DNA of 64,000 nucleotides from Gadus chalcogrammus (lineage: Eukaryota; Chordata; Actinopteri; Gadiformes; Gadidae): positions 13,480,527 through 13,544,526 of the forward strand of contig NC_079419.1 of NCBI RefSeq assembly GCF_026213295.1, in the 5' to 3' direction. The notes beneath the pieces were generated by a model, which was not told the DNA's origin, made no database searches, and saw nothing but the letters and a program-made list of their open reading frames with translations. The position numbers and the translations under genes are program-made. Below are positions 24,961 through 37,345 of this stretch, piece by piece (within the stretch, counting starts at the first letter, position 1; every line of letters starts with the position of its first letter).

Positions 24961-25246
24961 CAAAGACACCTTGAGGATTAACACGCGGCACGGGTATGCA
25001 AAACGTTCCGTCTAATGATACCCTCCGAGCCCCACTGGCCCATCCGGATGTCGACCACTGTTGAGAACAGCCCGCCAGACGCATTTTAAAACACGCACAG
25101 AAAACGAGCTCTGACGGTCCGCGCTTCCTCTCCCGCTCTCTTTATCCTGGGTTGGTATTCCACCTCAACACGCACGCATCCATCCAACCTCACCTCTTCG
25201 ACAGATCGCTTCGGCACTAAAACCAATTTAAAAAGCGACTTTTTAC

Positions 25247-25380
25247 CTTTAAACGTCGATCTCGTGGTGTGTCCGCCGCAAGTTTGGTCTCCTCGCGCCG
25301 CCTCTCCGTCCGTCTCCCGTAGCGAGCACTGAGTCTGGATGAGAGCCGCGCGAAAAGGCTGTCAGCGGCGCTCGCTCTCG

Positions 25381-25411
<31 letters not shown>

Positions 25412-25500
25412 CGTCTCTCGCTCTCCCTCCGACTCGCGGTCTCGCTCGTTCTCCCTCCACCTCCACAGCCACCGCTCTCTCCCTCGTTCTACTCACTAAT
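25247..25500 (-). promoter_or_regulatory. candidate CpG-island promoter and 5' non-coding exon, minus strand
   Basis: CpG-dense block. Read on the minus strand, it starts in GA-rich sequence (25375-25440) and runs without any ATG through a GC-rich leader, ending at a canonical-looking splice donor AAAG|GTAAAAAG (exon end at 25247). Together these resemble a vertebrate 5' UTR exon. No downstream coding exon could be tied to it, so the gene is unknown. Confidence 0.35.
25378..25412. repeat. (CT)n microsatellite
   Basis: Short CT run inside the CpG-rich block, flanked by CGCTCTCGCTCTC. Confidence 0.85.
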
Positions 25501-25890
25501 AACATGACTCGCGACATTTTTTATCAGTCACACGGTGACTATGATCGTGCCTTTTCTTCCAACAAGGCAATATTACATATTTATCGATAGGGTTATACAT
25601 GTCATTCACCATCATCATCAGCAGCAGCAGCAGCATCAGATCGCATCGTCACAATTAGGCCTACATCGTAACAATTACAATTCATTTTTTATTTTAATTG
25701 TTGTTGTTCACCAGGCTATTTCCATTGACAAATGTAATTCCATTAATTCCATACGGCAATCAAACTACATTAATTAAAACGAGCACTTCCCTAATCATAG
25801 TCATCAGTGTTCTAATCAATGACTGATCGTCCCGTTCTGAGTCATTATAGACATTATAGTTAATGCTATAGTCCATAAACACACTAACAC
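25500..25890. other. AT-rich spacer with CAT/CAG triplets
   Basis: Triplet repeat CATCATCAT then CAGCAGCAG at 25608-25635. No gene seen. Confidence 0.6.
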
Positions 25891-25907
25891 ACACGACGCA
25901 CACAAAG

Positions 25908-25941
<34 letters not shown>

Positions 25942-26065
25942 CCAGATACACATACAGACACACATATACAGACACACACGCCTCCAGATATACACACACA
26001 CACACAAAAAAACAGGAAGACCTCTAGATACACACACACATATATACAGACACACACATCTCCAG
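25890..26065. repeat. CA-rich repeat with an embedded minisatellite
   Basis: The words CTCCAGATA(C/T)ACA, CTCTAGATACACAC and TCTCCAGACACAC recur every 40-60 bases among CA runs. Confidence 0.75.
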
Positions 26066-26129
26066 ACACACGTACAGCACTTTGATGAAGGGAAGGGGGG
26101 GGGTTAAAAAGAGAGGGATCAGGAGTTAG

Positions 26130-26214
26130 AGGAAGAGAGAGAGCGAGAGCGAGAGCGAGAGCGAGAGAGAGAGAGCTAGCGATAGTGACAGAGAAAATGA
26201 GAGGGGAAGGGAGT

Positions 26215-26281
<67 letters not shown>

Positions 26282-26315
26282 GAGCGTGCGCAAGAGAGCG
26301 CGAGAGAGAGAGTCA
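26130..26315. repeat. (GA)n microsatellite with GCGA units
   Basis: GAGAGCGA hexamers at 26140-26165, then a pure GA run of about 55 bp at 26219-26273. Confidence 0.95.
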
Positions 26316-26408
26316 TCCCTCTCTATTAAAGGAACACCAGAACAGGGCCAGCAAGACGACAGAGCATGAAAGGACTGATTTATCCACCCGGGATAGACTC
26401 AGCATGAT

Positions 26409-26511
<103 letters not shown>

Positions 26512-26674
26512 AGGGAGGCAGATGAACAGGGACCTGTATAACATGCATCCTCCTGTATTGCTCCATCTATTAAGAGGCTTTTGATAATGCTGCTGCTCAT
26601 ATTGTGTGTGTGTGGCAGTGTCTACTGTAATCGCAGGGTTGTGTTCATTATGCACAAGTATATGTTTGTATCTT

Positions 26675-26676
<2 letters not shown>

Positions 26677-26750
<74 letters not shown>
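26677..26750. repeat. (GT)n microsatellite
   Basis: A perfect run of about 73 bp. Confidence 0.95.
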
Positions 26751-27047
26751 CAGATTTATTCCACATGCATCAGTGAGTAAGTGTGTTTAATAGTGTGTGT
26801 TTAGATGCGGGCGGTGAGTGGGTGAGTGTATGTACTGTAGCCCAGAGAGTGGGATTCAACCTTCATGTGTTGGACATCGTTTGGCTCAAATGATCCGGTC
26901 TTCATCTCTCAGGCAGAAACAGATACCCAGAATAACAAACCAAAACATGCCTGAACGGAGAACCAGAACCAGAGGTGAAATTGTTGCTCTAACGAGCTCA
27001 GAGCCAATCAGCTCCTCTCTCTGCTCTGATTAGAAGCACCACCACAG

Positions 27048-27245
27048 TCCTAATCAGAACCACAATCTGAAATCAGAACCTTTATCGGAATCAGAACCAC
27101 AAGCTGAATCAGAACCTCAATCTGAATTCAGAGCCGTTATCTGAATCAGAACCTGCATCCGAATCAGAACCACGAACTGAATCAGAATCACAATCTGACA
27201 TCAGAGCCTTTATCTGAACCCAAAACATAATCCTATTTAGAACAA
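27048..27245. repeat. 18-bp minisatellite, degenerate
   Basis: About ten copies of a unit like ATCAGAACCACAATCTGA, with two or three alternating variants (CACAATCTGA, CCTTTATCTG, CCGTTATCTG). Confidence 0.8.
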
Positions 27246-27895
27246 TAATCAGAACTTAGTCTAGATGCACTTTAGGTGTCTAGTACAAACACAGGGCTTA
27301 CACATTACTAAATCAAAATGGGTCGCACCGCACAAACTAGTTCTCATGTAGCACTTAAGTGATTAATTATTTACCCCTACGCCTAAGCAGGTTTAAACTG
27401 TGGTCGTGGGTGAGCAAAACTAATCGTCGCATTAAAAGAATAATAATGATGAGCGACTGGAGTGGCGCCGCTCAGTGCACAAGGCGCCGATCGGAGCGCA
27501 GCAGCAGACGCTCTCTACGCAGGGTACCATGCCGCTTAAACTGTATAACTCATTTACTTTCACACCGCCAATCAATCCTAAGGTATGAGTTCAAGAAAAC
27601 ACTGTCTGATCCGACCACGACATGCAATGTCCTCCTGGTCTGCTCAAGCACTTCCTGGTTCACATCGTAGCCCGCCGGCGGTTCATAACAACTTGGTTGT
27701 CGTTAAGTTGAAGCCACAACAAACTTCTTACACACAGCTTACGCATTAGTTGTTACTAGTCAGGATGTGAGTTAAAAATTGGTTGTGCAATCTAATTTAA
27801 GAAACGTCTGGTAGGAAAAAAACGATTGAGGACTACTAAGGACTTAGTGAGGACATTAAGCACAGACTCAGTAATAACATAGCTGCCCGGTGCTG
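27246..27895. other. unique AT-rich spacer, no gene seen
   Basis: No exon or mobile element recognised. Confidence 0.55.
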
Positions 27896-28362
27896 GCCCG
27901 GGTCTGTGTAGTTCTGACCCTGGTTGTTGTAGTTCTGTCTCTGGTACTTGTAGTTCTGACCCTGGTTGTTTTAGTTCTGACCCTGGTGCTTGTAGTTATG
28001 TCCCTGGTGGTTGTAGTTCTGTCCCTGGTGCTTGTAGTTCTGTCCCTGGTGGTTGTAGTTCTGACCCTGGTGGTTGTAGTTCTGACCTGTGTAGTTGTAA
28101 CCCTGATGGTAATAGTTCTGTCCCTGGTGGTTGTAGTTCTGTCCCTGGTGGTTGTAGTTCTGACCCTGGTGGTTGTAGTTCTGTCCCTGGTGGTTGTAGT
28201 TCTGTCCCTGGTGGTTGTAGTTCTGTCCCTGGTGGTTGTAGTTCTGACCCTGGTGGTTGTAGTTCTGTCCCTGGTGGTTGTAGTTCTGACCCTGGTGGTT
28301 GTAGTTCTGACCTGTGTAGTTGTAACCCTGATGGTAATAGTTCTGTCCCTGGTATGTGGTTC
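27896..28362. repeat. 21-bp minisatellite with higher-order structure
   Basis: About 22 copies of a 21-bp unit (GTTCTGTCCCTGGTGGTTGTA and GACC variants). A variant pair containing CCTGTGTAGTTGTAACCCTG occurs twice, about 225 bp apart (near 28084 and 28309), so a block of units was itself duplicated. As 21 is a multiple of 3, both strands stay open (Val-Leu-rich on plus, Ser-Glu-Leu-Gln-Pro-Pro-Gly on minus). Neither has gene-like flanks. Confidence 0.9.
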
Positions 28363-28950
28363 CTGTGGGTCAGATGTGGAGCCCCCAAATCCAGAAAACC
28401 TTTCTGAATCGGAACCACCAATCTTAATCCTGTCCCACTCATGCTGAATATCTGTGTATGTTTTTGTGTGTGTGCGTGTGTGTCAGAATGAGTGAGATTG
28501 TGTGAGGAGTTGTAGATTAAGATGAGGTTGAGTGCCCCTACTGACTGCTGACTAGGGGCCCCTGACACGAGGGGCCAGGTACTAAACAACGACAGGGGGG
28601 AACACACAGATTGATAAATAAGAAAATGCACACCCCAACATACACACACACAATCTCTCTTGTATTGAGGTGATATTTTCTGTTAACCTTCCAAGCCTTC
28701 ACTGTTTGTTGATGCTATATGTCAATATACCTGTGAGGGACAGAGTGACTGAGTGACTGAGTGTGAGTGTGCAATGTGTGTGTGTGTCTGATTGTCTTTC
28801 TATGCAGTGTTTGAAAGAGTGTGTTTGTGAAAGTGTGTTAGTCTGTAAACAACAATCAATGGGTGCATTTGTAGGTGCTTTTCACGCCTGTGTGAATGCA
28901 GGTGTTTGTATGTGCGTTGTACGAGTGTTTCTTTGTGTACCTGTGCCTGT
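28363..28950. other. unique spacer, no gene seen
   Basis: GT-biased in parts. A GAGTGACTGAGTGACTGAGTG repeat lies at 28743-28762. Confidence 0.5.
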
Positions 28951-29035
28951 GTGTGCGTGTGCGTGTGCGTGTTTGCATGTGTGTGGGTGTGCGTGTGCGT
29001 GTGTGTGCGTGTGTGTGTGTGTGTGTGCGCGCAGA
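28950..29035. repeat. (GT/GC)n alternating repeat
   Basis: GTGTGCGTGTGCGTG-type sequence ending in GCGCGCAG. Confidence 0.85.
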
Positions 29036-29329
29036 AGGTGTTTGTGCTTGCTTCAGTGCACTTGGTGGGGTACGACATGCGTGTGTGTCATCCGATGCTG
29101 ACAGCGTGTTTTCCGAAGGATGCCGTCACGAGCGGAGATTTTAACTACCACTACCACCATCAAACTGCAGGAGTGAAAGGGAGACAAGTGTATGGGCAGT
29201 GACCACAGACAGGCAGGACAGACAGACAGACAGGTGTTAATAAGCAGGCTGACAGATATATAATTCAGATGTTCCGTGATTGTGAGCCAGCCAAGCAGGT
29301 GGTGACAGTATTGGGATGGGCCTCGCGGA

Positions 29330-29470
29330 AGCACACACACACAGACGTACACACAAGTACACGCACACATGCGCCAATACACACACACACGCCCACGCCC
29401 ACACAGACACACACACACAGACAGATTTACGCACACACACCCACCCACCCACACACACACACACAGGTGT
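29330..29470. repeat. CA-rich repeat
   Basis: Imperfect ACACAC blocks with CACCCACCC units. Confidence 0.8.
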
Positions 29471-29684
29471 ACATTCAGAGGAAGACAGACACGGAGTGGC
29501 AGGCCGCGAGCAGATAACAGACGGTCCAGACTGATGCATGATGGGTAACAGCTCTACGCCGAGACATGCCGACAGGTATATTGTCTAACAGTGTGACACG
29601 CCCCGCTCCGCCGTCTCCAGACGGACAGATGCCCTTCTCTGGGGCAACAGAGGACTGCAACCCCTGCAACTCCTCCCCCCCCCC

Positions 29685-29935
29685 CCATGTTGTACTCCCA
29701 CCTCATCCTCCTCCTCCTCCTCCTCCTCCTCCTCCTCCTCCTCAACCTTCCCCCCCTCCTCCTCATCCTCCTCCTCCTCCTCCTCCTCCTCCTCATCCTC
29801 CTCCTCCTCCTCCTCACCCTTCCCCTCCTCAGCCCTTCTCCCCACCCCCATATCCTCCTCCTCCTCCTCACCCTCCCCCCCACCTCCTCCTCGTCCTCCT
29901 CAACCTCCCCCCCACCTCCCCCTACTCCCTCTGTT
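29685..29935. repeat. (CTC)n trinucleotide repeat
   Basis: About 250 bp of CTC/CCT triplets, the largest trinucleotide array in the window. It reads as poly-Pro or poly-Leu on plus and poly-Glu/Arg on minus. A G-rich single strand could form secondary structure. Confidence 0.9.
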
Positions 29936-30111
29936 CTCGTCCCATCTTCCTTCCTTCTCGTGGTGACATTTACCGTTTGACGGCCGCTCCTGCTCCTCGC
30001 CACGGCCATAATACCAGGGCTACCGAGCGTGTGTCTGTGTGTGTCTGCGTGTGTTTGTATGTGTTTGTGTGTCCACTCGAAACTGGCATCTGCAGGAGGT
30101 TTTTTTTTCGG

Positions 30112-30113
30112 TT

Positions 30114-30176
<63 letters not shown>

Positions 30177-30205
30177 CTGTGTGTGTGTGTGTGTGTCTGT
30201 ACACA
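30112..30205. repeat. (GT)n microsatellite
   Basis: Pure GT from 30117 to 30171 plus a second short run. GT-rich degenerate sequence follows to 30500. Confidence 0.9.
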
Positions 30206-30599
30206 GTACTGTATTCATTGTATTCATGGCTGTGTGTCTGACTGCGGACATGTGTGTGCTTATGTGTTGGCGTATTGTTGTGTGTGTGTATATGTGTGTG
30301 CCTTTGTGTCTAGATGTGTGTGTTTGCCGTGATATGTGTGTGTATGTGGATATATGTGTGCTTACATTTATACAAGTATATTTCAATATGTGTGTGTGTG
30401 TGTGTGCGTGCGTGTGCGCGTGTGCGTGTATGTGTGTGTGTGGCTGTGGGTGTCTGTGTGTGTATGTGTGTGTATGTGTGTGTATGTGAATGTGGGGTGT
30501 TGCGCTGTGGCCAGACTCCAGGTATGAATATGACAAAGGCTGAGGGACAAGCGAGGGGAGGTGAGTGATTGTTTGAATGCAAATTAAGTATGAATGCAT

Positions 30600-30875
30600 C
30601 TCTCCCCCCTCTCCTCTCACCCCTCTCTCTCTCTCTTTCGCCTCCCTCCTCTTTCTCTCCTTCTCCTCCCATCTCCTCTGCTCTCCCCCCCTCTCTCCTC
30701 AGGTTCCTGTCTTTGTACTCTCCCCCCTCCTCTCCTCACCTCTCTCTCCTCTCCTCGCCTCCCCTCTCCTCTCCTCCTCTCCTCTCGACTCTCCCTCTGC
30801 TCCTCACCTCTCTCTCCTCACCTCTCCTCCCCTCTCCTCTCGACTCTCCCCTCTCCCCTCCTCTCCTGGCCTTCG
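30600..30875. repeat. CT-rich minisatellite-like region
   Basis: CTCCTCTCCTCACCTCTCTC words recur, and CTCCTCTCGACTCTCCC occurs twice (about 30777 and 30836). Roughly 270 bp of almost pure pyrimidine. Confidence 0.8.
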
Positions 30876-30999
30876 TACTGGCCTCAATCCATTCACGCGT
30901 TCCGTCTCCCTGCCTTCGAGAAAATCTGAGGAGAGGAGAAAAGAAACGGACAGGGTGGAAGGCGGCAGACGGAAACAAACGACGTAGAATAATATTAAG

Positions 31000-31145
31000 A
31001 ATAATGCATGCCATTTGGCGGAGGCTTTCATCCGAAGCATCTTACAACACCGTGAGTGCTTACATTTGTGAGCAGGGCTGGCCCCGATGCTACTTAGCAA
31101 GGCATTCTTACTGCACAGACAGCAGAGATCCACAGCCTTACATTA
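31000..31145 (-). mobile_element. SINE 3' fragment, minus strand
   Basis: On the minus strand the tail word GTAAGATGCTTCGGATGAAA followed by GCCTCCGCCAAATG matches the conserved teleost SINE tail (GCTTTGGATAAAAGCGTCTG) with substitutions. The tRNA head is missing. Confidence 0.6.
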
Positions 31146-32140
31146 TTACATGCCTCTGTTTTTCAGTTCTTCCACAATTGCATTAATTGCACCAATTTGA
31201 GTCCCTTCCCTTTTGGAAAATGTAATTGAATTGACAGAGATAAGGCCAGAGAAAGAGGGAATGAGTGAGAGGAAGAGAAAGAGCGAGGAAGGGATGGAGA
31301 GAGAGGCAGAGAGATAAAGAGAGGGAGAGGGAGTCCAACATAGTGCGAAAGGGAATGTAAAAGTGAGAGACCGAGAGAGAGAGAGAGAAACAGAAACAGA
31401 AACAGAAGAGATGGCTGGATGGGCGTAGGAGAGAGAGCTGCTCCACTAAGCTAATTCTGGCTGTGCTGCCTCTCACCCTGAGCCTACTGTAGAAAACACC
31501 AACACTGAATCACAGCACAATGAGTCTGATGGAGCAGTATTAAGCAGATCAGATGCTCATATTAATTCACATTGAACCCTATTTCGCGGGGGCCAGTCAG
31601 TCACCCATAAGCCAGAGACTTCTACATCCCCTGCACACAGAGACCCACAATTAAATCTTCATTCCTACGAAAGCATTGTTGAATACTTGATTGCGATTGG
31701 GCCATACATGTGCCAAGATTGTGAGTTCATTTTCAACAATGGGACAACCCCTGCCTTTTAACAGTTCTGAATCAATGCGCTACAAAATTCAAAATATAAC
31801 AACAGCCGTCAAATGATCTATCGACCAGATGATGAAAACAGTGAGCCAGAGGGCTGCAGAAGAACATTGTAATTTCAGCTGATTAAGGCGCTAAAAAATC
31901 AATAATATTCAAGATGAAAGTAACTAATATCTAATCATTGTTGCTGTGGTAATCTTTGCCTCACTGCAGCGGCATCACCTCACTTGTCGTACATTATTTT
32001 CCAATAACGGGACAGCCCGTCGTGGCACACTGCTTACCTAATCATTAGCTAGGGATTTATCTGTTGTTGAGTCATGTCTGGAATAATAACAAAACAATCA
32101 ATCTCTGTAAGATCAAAGGTGAGTTATTAAATAAAAGTCA
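31146..32140. other. AT-rich, repeat-poor spacer
   Basis: A degenerate purine stretch at 31230-31430. Otherwise unique sequence with many TAAT/ATTA words. No exon recognised. Confidence 0.5.
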
Positions 32141-32144
32141 TCAC

Positions 32145-32310
32145 CAGCTACTTTTATCCATCAGATATTCAGATATTTCATTAAGGAAGAGGAGGATGTG
32201 ATGGCATCTTGCTCAAGGATAACAATAGAGCGGACGTTAGGGATCAAATCCTGTATCTTTTGAGAGAGTCAAAATGCCTTAGCCTAGACAATGCTGGCCC
32301 TCGATTGGTT
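32145..32310 (-). mobile_element. tRNA-derived SINE, minus strand
   Basis: On the minus strand from 32310 it has an A-box-like CTAGGCTAAGG, a B-box-like GGATTTGATCCC and CCTTGAGCAAGATGCCATC. A degenerate tail (GATGGATAAAAGTAGCTGG) follows. All parts are in the expected order, so this is one decayed copy. Confidence 0.65.
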
Positions 32311-33420
32311 ATGTCTGGAATGCAGGCCGGACCACTTGATCATGAAGATCTTTTGATCAGATAATCACTGCTTTATTCGGCTATATTATTAATAATATGA
32401 CTATTATGGTCTTTACAATGCACTTCTATATTCCGGAAACATCCCAAGTCTTATCTCGACCAGGAAAAGCAATTGAATTCAGTCCATATCTTGCATGTGA
32501 ACTCCTACTGTGCATTTTAGGACCACAAAGAAAATGCAATTATTGCAACCTATGCATTTTGCTGGAGATGGCATTGCTATCGTCATAGAAACTGAGAATT
32601 TCTCCACTTGCTATGTGCCCTTTGAGCAGGTCATGGTGGTCTCGTGTTGGACCGGCACGGGGGCAGCAGAAAGGAGAGCTCTGAACTGTGTTAAGTAGGC
32701 CTACTTTCCTGGAGTCTCACTGCACTGGTTGCACTCGAAGCGTTACTAACATTGATAGGCGATGAGTGGCATCAGTGTAAAAACATGAGTGAACTGTGTT
32801 GACGATCCCCCAGCCCACCTGGCCCCGTTCCTGGCTTCCATTTGGAGGGCAGATCGGTTCTGTTTCATCCTTGGCCTGCGAAGCCAAACAACGCTCCAGT
32901 GTTAATATTTATATGTGTGGCTGTGGAAGACTAAATTGCACTGAGAACACACACAGACACCCACAAACCAGTTTTCTGTTCATTGTTTGTTTTTCATAAT
33001 CTGTTCTGCTTGTGTGCGAGCGCGATTATTTACTCGCATTATTCAAAGTCCTAGTCTTCCTTAAAAAACAAATTAAAATTCCCTTCATGCCACACATTAG
33101 CTTGCACACAGAGTTCTCCAGTGTAGAATATAATAACCCGAGGTTACGCCTCCATACCGTACAACACACGCACGTGATTAAATCGACATATAGTATCTGC
33201 TTTTCTTGACGAGTTCAAGGGAATAGAATCAAATATTCCCCTCCATATTTGTCTTTCTTCCTTTCCTTTGTTCAATCAATGACCAACCCACGAACAAACA
33301 ACAATTACCCCGACAGTGGCGGGACCCGTCTCGCTGGACGGCGGACCAGGCCGGCGTGAACAACGGGATCAATGATAAAAGTGCACCGCTATTACCACAG
33401 CGTCCACATCCATCAGCCAC
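32311..33420. other. AT-rich unique spacer, no gene seen
   Basis: Open frames up to about 65 codons only, with no splice support. Confidence 0.5.
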
Positions 33421-34260
33421 GACGGGGAGTGGGTGCGTGTGTGTGTGTGTGTGTGCGTGTGCGCGCGCAGGAACGCAAACGCTTGTGATCGCGGGTGCCG
33501 GTGACCCCATTCAGTCGATCCCCGAACATGCGAGAAGGAATAAGCACGTGGCTGCATGGACGCCGCCGCCACACGCTCCAATTGGTCTCGCAATCACACA
33601 GCCCGCGCCGCGCTCACCGCCCGCGTCTCGAAAGCCAACAACAAACGACAAACAGGAAGGAGAGTTTGGGGCCCGAGGCGCCGACGGCGGCCCCGGATTA
33701 AGAAGATTCCGAGGTGCACTTTAACATACGAGGGGCCTTGGGCAGGGGCTGGAGCCCAGCTTTACCTCCTTGGATCACATCGCCCAGCCCTGCCGTAGGA
33801 CACAGATCGCGCTGTCTTTGAATTCATGTTGCGGGGGGCGGGGTGGAGGATTAAATACCTGCCTTCATCCATCACCGGCGTGGAATGAACGCCATCCATC
33901 AAACCGGCTCTCGGAGCGAAGCGAGCGCAACGTGCAGGGCGTGCGGGGCGTACGCCGCGTTTATAGAGTAGCACCAGGTCTGAATTTCAACCAGAGAGGA
34001 TCAGACGGTCACCCCCAGGAGCGCGGAGGCGTCTGAGGATACACCCAGCACAACATCGCGGCCGCCGGCCCTGTTTTCTCATTACTAATTACTTCTCATA
34101 ATTGCCAGCCATATTTTCTCGGCGGTGTGTGATTCCTTGAGCCCCGGCAGATTATTTTATCTTTTAATAAGTTCACGGACACTTGACAAATTGAGCCGTT
34201 TATTTTTTTCGAAATAGATAAATAATAGCGCTGTTGTTTATTACGATCGGGGCGACGCAG
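33421..34260. other. CpG-rich to AT-rich unique block, possible regulatory sequence
   Basis: CpG-dense to about 34020. From 34080 to 34240 it is rich in homeodomain-type words (TTACTAATTACTTC, ATAATTGCC, TTTAATAAG). No exon accepted. Confidence 0.3.
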
Positions 34261-36980
34261 ACAGTCCCCGTTGCTCCGGGTCTGGACTCAACCCACCGGA
34301 TCACAGACCTTTATCTTAATACACCAGTGCGGCGATTGAGTCTGAAGTCGTCTGGGATAATAACCCGGAGCACACGCTGACGTTGTAGTTAGTAATCCTG
34401 GCGTCGTTCAGCGGGCGCTCTAATCCACAGCCACTTCCAGGGAACAGAGATACATGTCATTAAGGAGCCGGTCGGGCTGAGGGGGCAGCCTGCTGCAGGA
34501 GGTCTACGGGTTATGCTGCGGACACGGGGAGATCCAGGCTGGTACGGTTTGCCTGTGAGGAGTAACCACTCTAATCCCCAGTGATATCTGCATAAAGACA
34601 TCCCTTCCCCTGGCGATCGCTAGAAGGCCGGAGACACCTTGACAGGCTGAGTTCATGGGGGGGTCACTCACACACACGGGAGTAACCATGGAGGACAGGC
34701 ATGTCCGGGGGGTTCTGTAACACGGGTCTCTGAGGGAGTTGTACTACCAGCGGTGGAGCAGGAATATACTAGACTAAAGAACCGCAGAACACTGTTTCTT
34801 CCCAGCTCATTTAGACTGACTTTAGTTTAGTTGTCACAAAAGGTAGAAAAGCTTGCCCATTGTAGATTGTGCAATCAATTCAAAGAAAGAAAAGTAACAA
34901 AGAAAGACACAAAACAAACCCATATGCCCATAATACTCCTATATATGAATTACTATCCATTCGAATTCTAATACATTATAATAAAATGGGCAAAGCAATT
35001 GAAGACGAACGATCAGCAGAAGCACCCACCTTCAAGTGTCAGGACAATAACCATAATGATACAGAATTTATACAATGTGCAAAGTAGAACCGGTACAACA
35101 GTACCGTTTTGGAAAGAAAATGAACAACAAAATGGGGATAAATAAATACAGTAACAATATACTCTGGTATAATGTTGTATAATATAATATAATATATATG
35201 TATGTCCTTCGTTCCTGCTGTGCGGTAGGTCAGAGGGGGCCGGTACTGGGGAGAGTCTTCCTCTGAGCTTCGCTCCTGGCCTTGAGGCTATTCTATCGCA
35301 TCGCCACCAGAGAGGAATCGCCGCCGTTGGGTGAAAGGTCATTTCTGAGTGGTTTGGAACAAAAGTGTCTGACCTGGTGTTGACCTCATGTTAAAGCTCA
35401 CCCTGAAAGTATGCTCCTGTAAAAGGATTGTGTACTTGTGCATCACCAGGAGTCCAGGACATCCTCGTATTTACTCTTTGTAAACCTAGCTAGCATGCCG
35501 CTTGTAACAGCAAGTGTGAGGAGGATTTAAATAATAAACCTGATAGACCTGATAGATGAGAAAAATGCATCACACAGAAATTATTTGTGTAAAGTAGCAG
35601 CGCAAAATTACAAAGTCCCACTCAGTGGAAACACGAGCAGCTAAAAACCACACTTTACTACACATAGTACTCGGCTAAAACGACAGGAATGAAAGTACTC
35701 GAGTCCTCCCCCGGCCTTGCGCTCGGCCCGCTCCACCATTACAGAACCTCTAGCCGAGCGTTGGTTCCATCCTGCTCCTCCATTAGTTTAACGTGCACCA
35801 GGAGGCTCCGTGCGGCCCACCTTGTTTATCCACATCTCCTTAACGTCCTCGCCGTGCTCACACACGCCGCTCTCAGGATTCACTTTACATCCAGCGTCTT
35901 GGTTAATAGGGTCGATGGAGTCGGTCCGGGCGTGTTCTGCAACCGGCAGTGGCGCCGCCCGATCACAGAGGAACGACACGGGACAGCAGGAACCTTCTCA
36001 GAACCTTTGTTGCACTGGTCCTTCCATAGCAAACATCTGACTCTCACTACCTACATCTCCAGTTCAAGTGGAGTAAAGTCCATTGTATTTGTAGAGTGCT
36101 GAATCAAACAGGCAACAAAGGTCTTACCGGTGCACATTATGTGTCACTCCCCTCACCCTGAGACTGCTAAAGGACAAGGAAAAAAAATATATCCAAGGGC
36201 AACACAGCGAGAAGGATCACAGAAAGTACCCACAGTCACTGTATCAGTATATAGTACGCTAGATAGAGAATCAGCCCAAAGTGGCCGCCGTAGATACATC
36301 AGCCTATCGTGAACACCTCGCAGGGTGTCACCAGACACACGCCCAAGCTACTCTGAAGATTGTGATTGGCCTAGGGATTATCGACAGTCGGCATTGACAC
36401 TCCTTTCGACCTTCCCGTCTCCTCGAAGAGATAGTGAATGAAAGCATTAGCAAGGAGGATAGTTTGGTAACACAGCCTCTTCCTCTTCGTCCTGTCCTCC
36501 GTTATACCTTTGCATCGCTCAATGGCGATCTCACAGAAATAGCAGGGAGGTCACCCCCCTGACGCGTTAAGTCTGGTGGTCCAGGAGATCGGATGCAGGT
36601 GTGGAGTTCCACATTTATACTTAGTTCAGAAGTGAAATGACCACCCAGCTGAGGCCAGAGGAAGTTATCTTTTCTGTTCCTCAGCTTAAAAACAAGACAC
36701 GGTAGCACAACTTAACAGCGGGAGGCAACACATAACTCACCACAGACATGACACAGAGGCACAACAACAAGGCGCTATATATAGAGCGCAGTGCATTATG
36801 GGAGTTACCTGGACCTTTCCTCCGGGCCTCCCCCCCGGGCATGCACCATAGCAAGACCTCTCCTGAAGACGGATATTGTTCTCTTCCTGACTCAGAGCTC
36901 GGGGCCAAATGCCCGCGGTGTGCACCGGGGCTGAGAGCCTGTCCAAACGGAGTCAGGGACCCCAGGAGCCGAGGGGGCTG
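34261..36980. other. unique spacer, no gene seen
   Basis: Repeat-poor mixed sequence. A short ATAATATAATATAATATA repeat lies at 35177-35195. No recognisable protein on either strand. Confidence 0.45.
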
Positions 36981-36984
36981 CAGT

Positions 36985-37345
36985 TAGGGATAGCCAGACC
37001 TGGTTATGGTGTTCGACTCCACCCCGCCGAAAGGTACTGCTTTTGATTCCCCTCTTTTTTGCCTTCACGTCCGGCAAACACTTCCACATCCAGAGCGGCT
37101 TTGACCGATATTTTGTCATGGCGTTAAGAGCAGGTTGAGGAGAAGGTGATGCGTCTTGACGTTGACATTCGCGTATGAACCCGGAGCCTTCTGCCTCCGC
37201 CCTAGACGATTCTGTCCTCTGTGGGTCCTTGAGTGAGACGGCTAGCCCCCTACCTGCCCCTTGATAACATGTATCCTGGATCACTTTAGATTGCTTTGGA
37301 TAATCGTGTCTGCTAAAATGACTGAATCGTATTAAATTAGACCCA
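36985..37345 (+). mobile_element. tRNA-derived SINE with clear 3' tail, plus strand
   Basis: The head at 36985-37055 has a B-box-like CTTTTGATTCCCCTC. Mid-body has GGTCCTTGAGTGAGACGGC, corresponding to the CCTTGAGCAAGGC motif. The tail has GCTTTGGATAATCGTGTCTG followed by CTAAAATGACTGAAT, the best-preserved tail in the window. Length of about 360 bp suggests an insertion in the body. Confidence 0.65.

Noticed and set aside
27890..28447. 185-codon Val/Leu-rich membrane-protein-like frame
   Set aside because: It is the translation of a 21-bp minisatellite and both strands are equally open.
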